Positions 26,588-35,000 are shown, counted from the first letter of the stretch. The stretch is 45,907 nt of DNA from Prosthecobacter algae (GCF_039542385.1 NZ_BAABIA010000016.1:1-45907); one strand, 5' to 3'. Notes: generated by a model from the sequence alone, not told the origin. Numbers and translations: made by a program.

Positions 26588-27541
26588 ATGAGACACCTTT
26601 CCCGTTATCTCGGCCTCGGCCTCCTCATCGCACTGGCGGGCTGCGGCCAGCCGGAGGCCCCTGCGCCCACACGCGGCACCATCGGCGCATCGCTGCTGAC
26701 GCTGGACAATCCTTTCTTCAAAGTCATCGGCGACAACCTAGCCGCCGAAGGGCGCAAGCAGGGTTACGACGTCATCGTGGTGAGCGGTGACAAGGACGTG
26801 GCCAAGCAGAGCAACCAGGTGAAGGATTTCATCGTGAAAAAGGTGAGCGCCATCGTGCTGAGCCCCTGCGATTCCAAGTCCATCGTGCCAGTGATCCAGG
26901 AGGCGAATGCGGCGGGCATCCCGGTCTTCACCGTAGATGTGCCCTGCAATGAACCGGGGGTGAAACTGGTGACGCAGATCGCCACGGACAACTATGGCGG
27001 TGGCAAGGAGGCGGGCGCGGCGATGATCGAAGCCCTGGGCGAACGCGGCGGCAAGGTGGCCGTGCTGCACCTGAAGCAGGTGGAGTCCTGCCAGCTCCGC
27101 GTGAAGGGATTCCGCGAAGTCATCGACGCGCACAATGCCAGTGGCAAACCGAAGATCGACATCGTGGCGGAGCTGGAAAGCGGCGGCGCGAAGGACCTGG
27201 GCTACAAGGCGGCTGAGGACACGCTGCAGGCCCATGCGGATCTGCGAGGCATCTTTGCCATCAATGATCCCGCCGCCCTGGGCGCACGCGCCGCACTGGA
27301 AAAGGCGGGCAAGGAAAAGCAGGTGGTCATCATCGGATTCGACGGCCAGCCGGAGGGCAAGCAGGCCATCAAGGACGGCAAGATCTACGCGGACCCCATC
27401 CAGTTCCCCGACAAGATGGGCGTGCAACTGGTGCAGTCCATCATGACGTGGTCACGCGGGCTGCCGCAGCCGCCGCAGATCCTCATCCCCACGCAGCTCT
27501 ACCGCCAGGCGGATGCCCAACAGGACCCTGAACTGAAGTAA
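26588..27541 (+). CDS. Sugar ABC transporter substrate-binding lipoprotein (RbsB/type I PBP)
   Basis: 317 aa. Lipoprotein signal with lipobox LAGC (Cys19). The type I periplasmic-binding fold has the RbsB-like opening TIGASLLTLDNPFFKVIGDNLAAEGRKQGYDVIV and SNQVKDFIVKKVSAIVLSPCDSKSI. The hinge has VFTVDVPCNEPGVKLVTQIATDNYGGGKEAG, where ribose-type proteins have similar ligand-contact residues. It captures a monosaccharide, ribose-, xylose- or allose-like, and delivers it to the permease encoded 22 bp downstream. Leader without Shine-Dalgarno. Confidence 0.92.
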   Translation: MRHLSRYLGLGLLIALAGCGQPEAPAPTRGTIGASLLTLDNPFFKVIGDNLAAEGRKQGYDVIVVSGDKDVAKQSNQVKDFIVKKVSAIVLSPCDSKSIVPVIQEANAAGIPVFTVDVPCNEPGVKLVTQIATDNYGGGKEAGAAMIEALGERGGKVAVLHLKQVESCQLRVKGFREVIDAHNASGKPKIDIVAELESGGAKDLGYKAAEDTLQAHADLRGIFAINDPAALGARAALEKAGKEKQVVIIGFDGQPEGKQAIKDGKIYADPIQFPDKMGVQLVQSIMTWSRGLPQPPQILIPTQLYRQADAQQDPELK

Positions 27542-27563
27542 ACCCCTTCCCTTTTTTCAAGCC

Positions 27564-28871
27564 ATGAAACGTCCCCTGCTCCGCCTGCTGTCAGACCACG
27601 GCATGATCCTCGTGCTGGCCGCGCTGTGCGCCTTCTTCAGCCTGGTCACGCTGACGGACCAGTCCGTGACGGGCGAGGCGGCGGTGGCACAGGTGGTGAA
27701 GGAAGTGAAGGCCGGGCAAACGGTCATGGTTGTTGTTAGGCCATCCGCTGAAGACTCCGCCTATGCAGATGCCGTGGCGGCCCAGGTGAAGGCGGCAGGA
27801 GCGACTGTGGCGGCGGTGGTGAAGGGTGCGCCTGCCGATGTGCGAGCCGCACTGGAAAAGCAGGCCGCCACAGGAGCGAAGGTGGATGCCATCCTCGGCA
27901 CGGATGAAACCACGCGCTGGCTGGTGCTGGAGGAAGTGGCCAAGGATTTCGCCCCGCTGGGCACCCCACGCCTGGTGAAGCCCGACAGCTATCGCTGGCC
28001 CAATTTTCTCAAAGGCGACAACCTCCTGAACATCGCCAACCAGATCGCCGTGATCGCCATCATCGCCATCGGCATGACAATGGTCATCATCACGGCAGGC
28101 ATTGATCTCTCTGTGGGCAGCCTGCTGGCACTCGCTGCCGTGCTGGTGTCCTGGTTCATCCGGGAAAAGGCGGGCGCGCTGGAAGCAGGCACAGGCGGCA
28201 TGGTGCTGGCCAGTGCCGTGGCCATCCTGGCCTGCGGTCTGGCGGGTGGCTTCTCCGGGCTGATGATCACGCGCTTCAGCATCCCACCCTTCATCGTCAC
28301 CCTGGCCATGATGCTGGTGACCAGCGGCTTTGCCTACACCCTGGCCGAGGGGCAGTCCATCTATCAGATCCCTGACACGTTTGTTTGGTTAGGCCGTGGG
28401 GCCGATGTCCTGGGCATCCCGAACGCGGTGCTGCTGATGCTGCTGCTCTACGTCGCCGCCCATCTGGTGATGACGCAGATGCGCATCGGCCGTTACCTGT
28501 ATGCCGTGGGCGGCAACCGCGAGGCAGCGCACATCTCCGGCGTGCCGGTGGAGCGCGTGCTGATGTTTGCCTACGTCGCCAGCGGCCTGCTGGCAGGCCT
28601 GGGCGGCGTGGTGATGGCCTCGCAACTGAAGAGTGGATCCCCCACCTACGGCGGCATGTATGAGCTGTATGTCATCGCCGCCGTGGTGGTAGGCGGCACC
28701 AGCCTCAGCGGTGGCAAAGGCAGCATGATCGGCACACTCACGGGTGCCTTCATCATCGCCGTGATTCAAAACGGCATGAACCTGACCAACGTGGAAAGCT
28801 ACACGCAGAAGGTGGTGCTGGGCGCTGTGATCTTGGGGGCTGTGCTGGTGGACAAAGTGAGGGGGAAGTGA
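27564..28871 (+). CDS. Sugar ABC transporter permease (RbsC family) with inserted periplasmic domain
   Basis: 435 aa against about 320 usual. The first membrane helix (about 13-29) is followed by about 120 extra residues (33-150) containing an alternating beta/alpha pattern (TVMVVVRPSAEDSAYADAV; AVVKGAPADVRAALEKQ; VDAILGTDETTRWLVLEEV). The standard RbsC core then resumes at about 153 (NIANQIAVIAIIAIGMTMVIIT; AGIDLSVGSLL; FIVTLAMMLVTSG; AVGGNREAAHISGV). The insertion should lie outside the inner membrane. No ATP-binding subunit (RbsA) is in the window. Two rare-codon stretches (GTT GTT GTT AGG; TGG TTA GGC) coincide with TKGTTAGGC words. Confidence 0.9.
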   Translation: MKRPLLRLLSDHGMILVLAALCAFFSLVTLTDQSVTGEAAVAQVVKEVKAGQTVMVVVRPSAEDSAYADAVAAQVKAAGATVAAVVKGAPADVRAALEKQAATGAKVDAILGTDETTRWLVLEEVAKDFAPLGTPRLVKPDSYRWPNFLKGDNLLNIANQIAVIAIIAIGMTMVIITAGIDLSVGSLLALAAVLVSWFIREKAGALEAGTGGMVLASAVAILACGLAGGFSGLMITRFSIPPFIVTLAMMLVTSGFAYTLAEGQSIYQIPDTFVWLGRGADVLGIPNAVLLMLLLYVAAHLVMTQMRIGRYLYAVGGNREAAHISGVPVERVLMFAYVASGLLAGLGGVVMASQLKSGSPTYGGMYELYVIAAVVVGGTSLSGGKGSMIGTLTGAFIIAVIQNGMNLTNVESYTQKVVLGAVILGAVLVDKVRGK

Positions 28872-29230
28872 GGGGGGCGGGGGCCAGTGCTCAGTGCTCA
28901 GGTCAAAGGTCAAAGGTCAAAGGTCAAAGGTCAAAGGTCAAAGGCGTCAAAGGCGTCAAAGGCGTCAAAGGCGTCAAAGGCGTCAAAGGCGTCAAGGGCG
29001 TCAAGGGCGTCAAGGGCGTCAAGGGCGTCAAGGGCGTCAAGGGCGTCAAGCCGCGCGGAGCGTCCTGGAGTGCGCCAGTCCTCTGGCGCTTTCGAGGGTT
29101 CTCAGGCCGCCGTTGGACGTGAGAGAAGCGCGGACACTTTGTCCGCATCCTCAAACACAGGACGCGTAGCACACCTAACAAACTTTTCTCAAAGCGATCT
29201 ACTAGGGGGTAAGGGCGAAGATAGGCCCTA
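28872..29230 (+). repeat. Composite repeat region 6 directly behind the permease stop codon
   Basis: Purine tract (28872-28885), CAGTGCTCAGTGCTCA box (28886-28900), 7- and 9-bp minisatellites (28901-29049), AGCCGCGCGGAGCGTCC, inverted hairpin E (29072-29089), the CGCGGACACTTTGTCCGC hairpin (about 29128-29145), then 29160-29230 without a recognisable element. Open frames made of VKG or RQR repeats arise from the array only. Confidence 0.85.
28901..29049 (+). repeat. Minisatellite, 6 x 7-bp GGTCAAA then 12 x 9-bp GCGTCAAAG/GCGTCAAGG
   Basis: The unit length changes inside one array. The first 9-bp units end in AAAG-type sequence and the last seven in AGGG-type sequence, showing block duplication. 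TTGAC (GTCAA) is the common core. Confidence 0.93.
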
Positions 29231-29276
29231 GAGGTCTTCTAGGTCCTAGGTATGGGGCAGATCGGAGACGAGTGAG

Positions 29277-29515
29277 CTTTTCGAAAGCGCCAGAGGACTG
29301 GCGCACTCCAGGACGCTTCGCGGCTTCTTGACCCCATTGACCTCCTTGACCCCCTTGCCCCCCTTGCCCCCCTTGACCCCCTTGACCCCCTTGACCCCCT
29401 TGACCTCCTTGACCTCCTTGACCTCCTTGACCTCCTTGACCTCCTTGACCTCCTTGACCTCCTTGACCTCCTTGACCCCCGAACTGAACACAGGCTCCCC
29501 TCCCCCCCCAACTCC
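29277..29515 (+). repeat. Composite repeat region 7
   Basis: Hairpin E (29287-29304), CGCGGCTTCTTGAC junction, the 9-bp minisatellite, then CGAACTGAACACAGG (a degenerate form of the CACTGAGCACTG box) and a C-tract. It faces the region at 28872-29095, so the pair forms a large inverted repeat around about 29100-29275. It lies upstream, not downstream, of the next gene. Confidence 0.83.
29328..29480 (+). repeat. Minisatellite, 9-bp unit TTGACCTCC/TTGACCCCC/TTGCCCCCC, 17 copies
   Basis: Uninterrupted 9-bp array. Unit variants occur in blocks (two TTGCCCCCC, then TTGACCCCC, then eight TTGACCTCC), which is evidence for stepwise duplication. Confidence 0.93.
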
Positions 29516-29563
29516 GTAAGCAAGACCAGTTGCAGGCAGCAGGGCTTCGTGCTTAGAAAAGCC

Positions 29564-30673
29564 ATGCCCACTGCCGATGCCTCGCCTTTTCACCTGTCCC
29601 AAAACGGGGCCATGCTGGAGCTGCTGGAGCGCGAGGTGCTGCTGCAACGGCTGATCCAGGGCAAGCTGGGTCGCGACGTGCTGGGCTGGCAGCGTGGCAT
29701 GGCGGAATGGCTGCCGCTGGGAGAGATTTTTCAGGATGAGCTGCCCCCACCCCTGCCCGCTGCGGCACAGGCACCGGCCCCCGTTTTGGCCACGCCCCCA
29801 CCGCTGCCAGCACGCCAGTTGCCACCGCCAGGGCTTGGCAGCCTGCCCCCGCCGCTGCCCCTCCGCACAAAGGTCACAGCCTCACCATCGCCCTCGCTGC
29901 CGCAGCGGAAACGAGGCCGTCGACGCCGGGTGTGGCAGGTGCTGTGCGCGGTCTTTCTGACCGTCATCATCGCGATCTGCCTGCTGGGCAGACGCGGAAT
30001 CAACCAACCCATGGCAGCTCTCTACCCATCGCTGCAAGATGCCGAGCTGTCCCTCCAAGCTCCCCTTTTGCCCCCATCTGAGTCAGCCGCTGAGTTAGCC
30101 GCAGAGCCCGCGCCAGCCCCCACCTACACGCCAGTGCCGCTGCTGGCGGAGGCGGCGCATCAGTCCCGGCCCTTTCCCCCGCTAACCTTTCCCCCCCTGC
30201 CCAGCACGGCAGCCTCATCTGCCCCGGCACCGGCCGCGGGAGAGCTGGCCCAGGCCCTGGCTGCGCGGGATGCCCAGGGCCGCTTTGGCAGCGCCGGGGT
30301 GCGGGGGCTCATCGTCGCCGCACCCGCCGGCAATGCTGAGGCGCAGTACTACCTGAGCCAGTGCTACTACCGTGGCGACGGCCTAAGGCCCGATGCCGAA
30401 GTCAGCGTCTTCTGGCTGAAAAAAGCCGCCCACGCCGATCTGCCGCAGGCCCAGTACAGCCTCGCCCGCTTTTACCAGGAAGGGCTCAGCGGTCTGCCCC
30501 AGGATGATTCCCTGGCCTTTGAATGGTGCAGCCGGGCCGCCAGCCTGGGCTGGCGCGATGCCATGACTCTGCTCTCCGGCTATTACCGGACCGGCCTCGG
30601 CACCTCCGCCGATGAAACCCAGGCCCGCCAATGGCAGGACCGCGCCCAACAAACTTTGCCGAACCGCGAATAG
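29564..30673 (+). CDS. Membrane protein with GYF_2-like N-terminus and C-terminal Sel1 repeats
   Basis: 369 aa, specific function unknown. Residues about 4-55 (FHLSQNGAMLELLEREVLLQRLIQGKLGRD; GMAEWLPLG) resemble the GYF_2/DUF4339 domain. A Pro-rich linker (55-115), an Arg-rich stop and one membrane helix (about 122-140) follow, then a second Pro/Ala-rich region (150-240). Finally come about three Sel1-type TPR repeats (AEAQYYLSQCYYRGDG; PQAQYSLARFYQEGLSG; RDAMTLLSGYYRTGLG). Such proteins are usually scaffolds for protein-protein contacts. The start at 29564 is preferred to the in-frame start at 29549. Monocistronic between repeats. Confidence 0.82.
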   Translation: MPTADASPFHLSQNGAMLELLEREVLLQRLIQGKLGRDVLGWQRGMAEWLPLGEIFQDELPPPLPAAAQAPAPVLATPPPLPARQLPPPGLGSLPPPLPLRTKVTASPSPSLPQRKRGRRRRVWQVLCAVFLTVIIAICLLGRRGINQPMAALYPSLQDAELSLQAPLLPPSESAAELAAEPAPAPTYTPVPLLAEAAHQSRPFPPLTFPPLPSTAASSAPAPAAGELAQALAARDAQGRFGSAGVRGLIVAAPAGNAEAQYYLSQCYYRGDGLRPDAEVSVFWLKKAAHADLPQAQYSLARFYQEGLSGLPQDDSLAFEWCSRAASLGWRDAMTLLSGYYRTGLGTSADETQARQWQDRAQQTLPNRE

Positions 30674-30675
30674 GC

Positions 30676-31012
30676 ACCTCGTTCCTTGGGTTCAAACTTT
30701 GGGTCGGCCTACCACCCCGCTCTCGCCAGCTCTGCTGGTGTGTAGCCTTTAGGCGATCTGGTGAAGGTCCGGCAGCTCATAGAATCGCCTAAAGGCTACA
30801 CACCAACAGACCGAACAACCCTACCCCCTTGCCACACTTCCTGTTAATCTTATCCATCCTGTTAATCCTGTAAAAAAGCCCAGCCCCACCGCCAAGCCTG
30901 GTTCGCCCCAAAATCACCGGACTTGGCAAGTCCCACTCCTTGCTCCCTCCCCGTCATCCCCCACCTTCCGTGTTTTCCGAATCTTCCGTGGTTGAAAATC
31001 CCCGCCCTAGCA
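30676..31012 (-). repeat. Composite repeat region 8, inverted module at the edge of the phage block
   Basis: Read on the minus strand this is B (30950-31005), C (30919-30934, one mismatch), A (30833-30877), D copy 4 and the GAGCTGGCGAGAGCGG flank, i.e. the same B-C-A-D order as regions 1 and 3. B ends only a few bases before the stop codon of the last phage-block gene (31017). Confidence 0.85.
30732..30809 (-). repeat. Inverted-repeat element D, copy 4 (flanks inverted, spacer not)
   Basis: 78 bp. Flanks as in copy 3 (CTCGCCAGCTCTGCTGG on the left, CAACAGACCGAAC on the right); the spacer TCTGGTGAAGGTCCGGCAGC again reads on the plus strand. Confidence 0.87.
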
Positions 31013-31016
31013 ACTC

Positions 31017-31649
31017 TCAAATCCGCTTCACGTCCAAGACCCGCAGCTCATAAAACTCATCCATCTGCACCGGCTTGGGCGTGTAGGTGGCCCCATTGCG
31101 GCGCAGCGTCAGCTTGTGGGTTTTGACAATGTCCGGCGGGCTGCCCAGCGTGGCCACCACATGGCCCACGGTGATCTCCACCGGGATGCGGTAGTAGCTG
31201 TCCGCGTAGTCATACTGGCCATGCGGCCCCCGGTCCCCCGGCAGGGCGCGGGCCTCGAATTTCACCGTGCTCACACGCTTGTGCCACGCCCCGGTTTCCT
31301 CATCGGGCGTCAGCTCGAAAAACTGGCTGGACTCCAGCAGGTAGCTGCGTCGCAAAATCGGAAACTGGCGCGGCATCCAGGCCGCCACATCGACCGGGTA
31401 GCTGCCAGAGCGGCTGTAGGCACGGCCGTCACTGTCCACCCCCGGCCATTCATAGTCGATGGTGGCAAAGATGGCCAGCGTCCACGGGGCCGTGCGCGGC
31501 TGGCCCGGCTCGCGGCGGTCGGGCAGCAGGGCGATGCTGCCGCCCTGCACGATGGCCCCCTGCCCGCCCTGCGGCTGCGCCTCCCCCAGGTGCTGGCGGA
31601 TGCTGGACTGCGCCGTGGCGCGGAGCTGTTGGAGATGCTGCCAGGTCAT
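31017..31649 (-). CDS. Phage-block protein of unknown function (last gene)
   Basis: 210 aa, not recognised. No signal peptide or membrane helix. Rich in aromatic and charged residues with predicted beta content (RTAPWTLAIFATIDYEWPG; YRIPVEITVGHVVATLG), fitting a structural or accessory virion protein. Its ATG overlaps the stop of the 63-aa gene before it (ATGA), so it is translated with the two small genes upstream. Confidence 0.7.
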   Translation of the reverse strand: MTWQHLQQLRATAQSSIRQHLGEAQPQGGQGAIVQGGSIALLPDRREPGQPRTAPWTLAIFATIDYEWPGVDSDGRAYSRSGSYPVDVAAWMPRQFPILRRSYLLESSQFFELTPDEETGAWHKRVSTVKFEARALPGDRGPHGQYDYADSYYRIPVEITVGHVVATLGSPPDIVKTHKLTLRRNGATYTPKPVQMDEFYELRVLDVKRI

Positions 31650-31837
31650 GATCCGGAATCAGGGGTTTCTTTCTTTCCCACAATCGTTGTTAGGCCGCTC
31701 ACCACCAGCGTCTGCCCGTTGCCCGGCGTGTAGTGCAGGCCCTCCATCGCCTCGCGGATCATCCCGCTCAGCTCCTGCCACCAGGCCTCCGCCTGCTCCC
31801 CCGGCGTCATGCGTTCCCACTGGTCCTGGGTGATCAT
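31646..31837 (-). CDS. Small phage-block protein, 63 aa
   Basis: Unknown. Begins MITQDQWERMTPGEQAEAWW, a helical acidic N-terminus; ends in Gly/Thr/Ser-rich sequence. Linked by 4-bp ATGA overlaps to both neighbours, which is the main support for its being real. A TTGTTAGGC word falls in frame as GGC CTA ACA ACG. Confidence 0.65.
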   Translation of the reverse strand: MITQDQWERMTPGEQAEAWWQELSGMIREAMEGLHYTPGNGQTLVVSGLTTIVGKKETPDSGS

Positions 31838-32031
31838 CGTGCGCGGCGGATGGTGGGCTGCTCCCCAGGGATGATGGCCGCACCACTGGCAGGGATGATG
31901 CGGACGAAGTCAAAGGCCAGGCGCACCAGCTCCCGCGTGCGCGCCTGCACCGCCTGGAACTGGATCTCAGCCCCGTAATGGCCATCCAGCGTGGCCGTCT
32001 TTTCCTGCGCTTCAGGGTCAGGTTCATTCAT
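31834..32031 (-). CDS. Small phage-block protein, 65 aa
   Basis: Unknown. Starts MNEPDPEAQEKTATLDGHYG, with central helix IQFQAVQARTRELVRLAFDFVRI. The ATG at 32031 is chosen over upstream frames that run inside the giant gene. Its stop overlaps the next start. Possibly a chaperone or tail-assembly cofactor for the giant protein before it (inference only). Confidence 0.62.
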   Translation of the reverse strand: MNEPDPEAQEKTATLDGHYGAEIQFQAVQARTRELVRLAFDFVRIIPASGAAIIPGEQPTIRRAR

Positions 32032-32066
32032 GGCAAAAAGAAAGATGCAGGGTGAAACAACCTGCC

Positions 32067-35000
32067 TCAGAAAGGCAGCGTGGTGAAGCCGCTGATGACC
32101 CCATAGACAGGCGAAGAGACCGTGTTGAAGCTGTTGTACACCCCCACACGATAATGATACGCCGTGCCCGGCAGCAGCCCGCTCAGCACCTGCTCCACCT
32201 GCACACTGGTAAAGCCCGAGGTGGTGAATTCCGTCGTCGGCACCCGGATCCAGTCGCTCGCATTGGTGCGCTTGTACTCGAACCACGCCTTCGCCACATC
32301 ATGGTTAGGCTTCACCAGGCCGCGCAGCTTCGCCACCGTGGCCGTGATGCTGTTCGCCGCCTGCGTGGTGGCCACCGGCTGCGCGATGCCGCTGCCACGC
32401 AGCGTGTAGGTGCAGGTCTTCTTCGCCCCCGGCACGTTGGAGGTGATGACGAGCTGCCCCGTGCTGTAACCGATGGCCGATGGGGTGAAGCGGATGACAA
32501 GAGATACCTTCTCCCCCGGTGCCAGGCTGATGTCCGTGGGGGAGGAGGCCAGTTGCCAGTCCAGCGCCGCCCCTGGCTTGTTGCTGCTCGTCGTCCGCAC
32601 CGTCAGCGTCTGCAGCAGCAGCGGGTTTGGCCGGCTCGGGTCGTGCTTGCCCGCATTCTCCACCGTCAGCACCAGCTCGCCACTGCGGCCCGGCAGGGTG
32701 GGCAGAAACTGGATGTTACCACCCGGCGCGATCGTCGTATCCGCCTGCGTCAGCTTCAAATCCGGCGCATGCAGATCCCTGAATTCCTGCCGCACCTCCA
32801 TCAGGCCCGAGCTGCCACAGCCATAGCCGCCCACCGTGCGCGCCGTCGCCCGCAGCAGGCCCGCCGTGGGCAGATCCAGCGCCGCATGCAGCCACCCGCC
32901 GGAGGTGCGCTGCGCACGCCCCAGGTAGGTCCAGGTTTGGCCCAGATTCTCACTCAGGTGCAGGGCCACATCCTGCGCCTCCGGGGCCGTGCCCCCGCGC
33001 AGCCACTGCACACGCTCACGGTCCAGCACGCTGAACTGGCTGCTGGCCGTCTTTTGATTGATCAGCCGCGCCAGCCCCTGCATCTTCCCATTCAGCATGA
33101 AGTCCCCGCCGATGTACACCTGCCCATCCGGGCTCAGGCCCACGGCGTTCACCTTCAGGTTCGTCAGCAGCGGCACAAAGGAGGTGTCCACCGTGCCATT
33201 CGGCAACAGCCGCACCAGGCGGTCGCCATTCTGGGTATAACTAAGGATGATACCACCATCGGCCTGCTGCACCAGCGTGCGGATGCCGCGCGCGGCAAAG
33301 GGCGTCCAGCCACTGTCCAGGGTCCCGTTCGCATTAAGCCGATGCAGCATCGCCCCCGTGCCTGCAATGGTATTCTCCACCGCATGCACCAGGATCTTGT
33401 CATCCGCCGTCACAGACACCAGCCCTCCTTGCGACGAGAAAGTTCCCGCCGGCAACTGCTCATTAAAGGTCGCATCCAGCACCCCTGACTCGTGCAGGCG
33501 GATCACCCGCTTGATCACCGTGCCCGTCCCGAACTCTCCCCGGACGAAATAGAACTGGCCACTGAGGATCAGCTTCCCGTCCGCCTGCAGCGCCATCCCA
33601 TTCACACGCCACGCCGCCGTGGGCCGCCACGTCACATCCAGCGTCCCATCTGGCCGCAGCCGCACCGGGGCCGCAATATTCTCAGCCCCCACCTTCACCG
33701 TGAAGGCCCCGCCCAGGATCACCGCCCCATCCGCCTGCACCACCATATTCATGATCATCCCGGTGTTCGGGATCGGCGACTTAAAGCTGCTGTCCGTCTT
33801 CCCGTCCGGCAGCAGGCGCATCAGCCGGGAAGTCGTCGCACTGCCATCCCTCACCACCATCATCCTCCCATCCGGCAGCATCGCCGCCATGGATACCCGC
33901 GTCCCCAGATTCGCAGGCGCATCCACCAGCGCATCCCCATGCGTCAGCCGCGACCAAAACTTGTACGCCCGCGCATTCACCGTGGTGAATTTCCCGCCCG
34001 CCAGCACCTGCTGGCTGCCCGAGGCCAGCGCAAAGACCTCCCCATTCACCTGCGGCTGAAAGGTGAAATCCCGCGATCCCGGTCCCGGCTCAGCAAAGCC
34101 CGCCAGCCGGATTTGATAGCCGCCCTCGTCAGAGTCATTGTTAGGCAGCGTCAGCTTCGCCGTCTTGTTCCACTCGCTCCCAGGTGCAAACTGCACCGTG
34201 AACTCCACAAACTGCCGGGGCTGGATCACCGCATCATCCTCCGGCCCAAAGGGCTGCACCACCGACCACCCGCTGCCGTCCGTCGCCTCCGTGATTGCCA
34301 CCAGATTCGGCGTGCCCGTCAGCTCCAGCGGCAGCAGGCCCACATTCCTCACCGTGAACTTCACCGTCGCCACCGCCCCCACCGGCACCGAGCCAAAGTC
34401 CTGCACCGTCAGCACCCCGCTGGGCAGCACCGTCTCCCCCACCATCACCTGGATCTCCGGCACAAAGTTAAAGGCCAGCACCTCCTCATCCACCCAGCCG
34501 CTGCGGCCATCGCCCGGAAAGGCCCGCGCCCGCACATGCCCGCTGCCGCTCAGCGTCAGGCCAGAAAGGTCCCAGTCCCCCTGCGTCCGCACCGGTGTAC
34601 CCGGCAGCGCCGTCCACGTCGCCCCGGCATCCGTGCTCAGCTCAAAGGTCACCTGCGTCGCCTCCCCGCGCGCACCGCTGCGCTTCCACGTCACGCGGCT
34701 GGAATTTTGCACCTCCAGCCCGCCTGTCGCCTCCTGATTGTACAAGCGCACCAGGTGACTGTAAGCATCCCCGCGCGCCATGCTAAAGTCCCCACCGATG
34801 TAGATTGCCCCATCTGCCTGCAGCGCCCCCGCATACGCAGGCCCATCCAGGCTCGGGTCAAAGGCCGCCTCCAGCACCAGGTCCTCCTTCAGCCGCACCA
34901 GATGCTGCCGCTGCACGTCCTGGATCTCCGAGAAATCCCCGCCCACCAGCACCCGCCCATCCGTCTGCGCCAGCAGGAAATGCACCGGCCCGTCCGCATC

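Noticed and set aside
28868..29571. Open frames made of VKG, SKA or RQR repeats on both strands
   Set aside because: They only translate the 7/9-bp minisatellites; any frame is open there.
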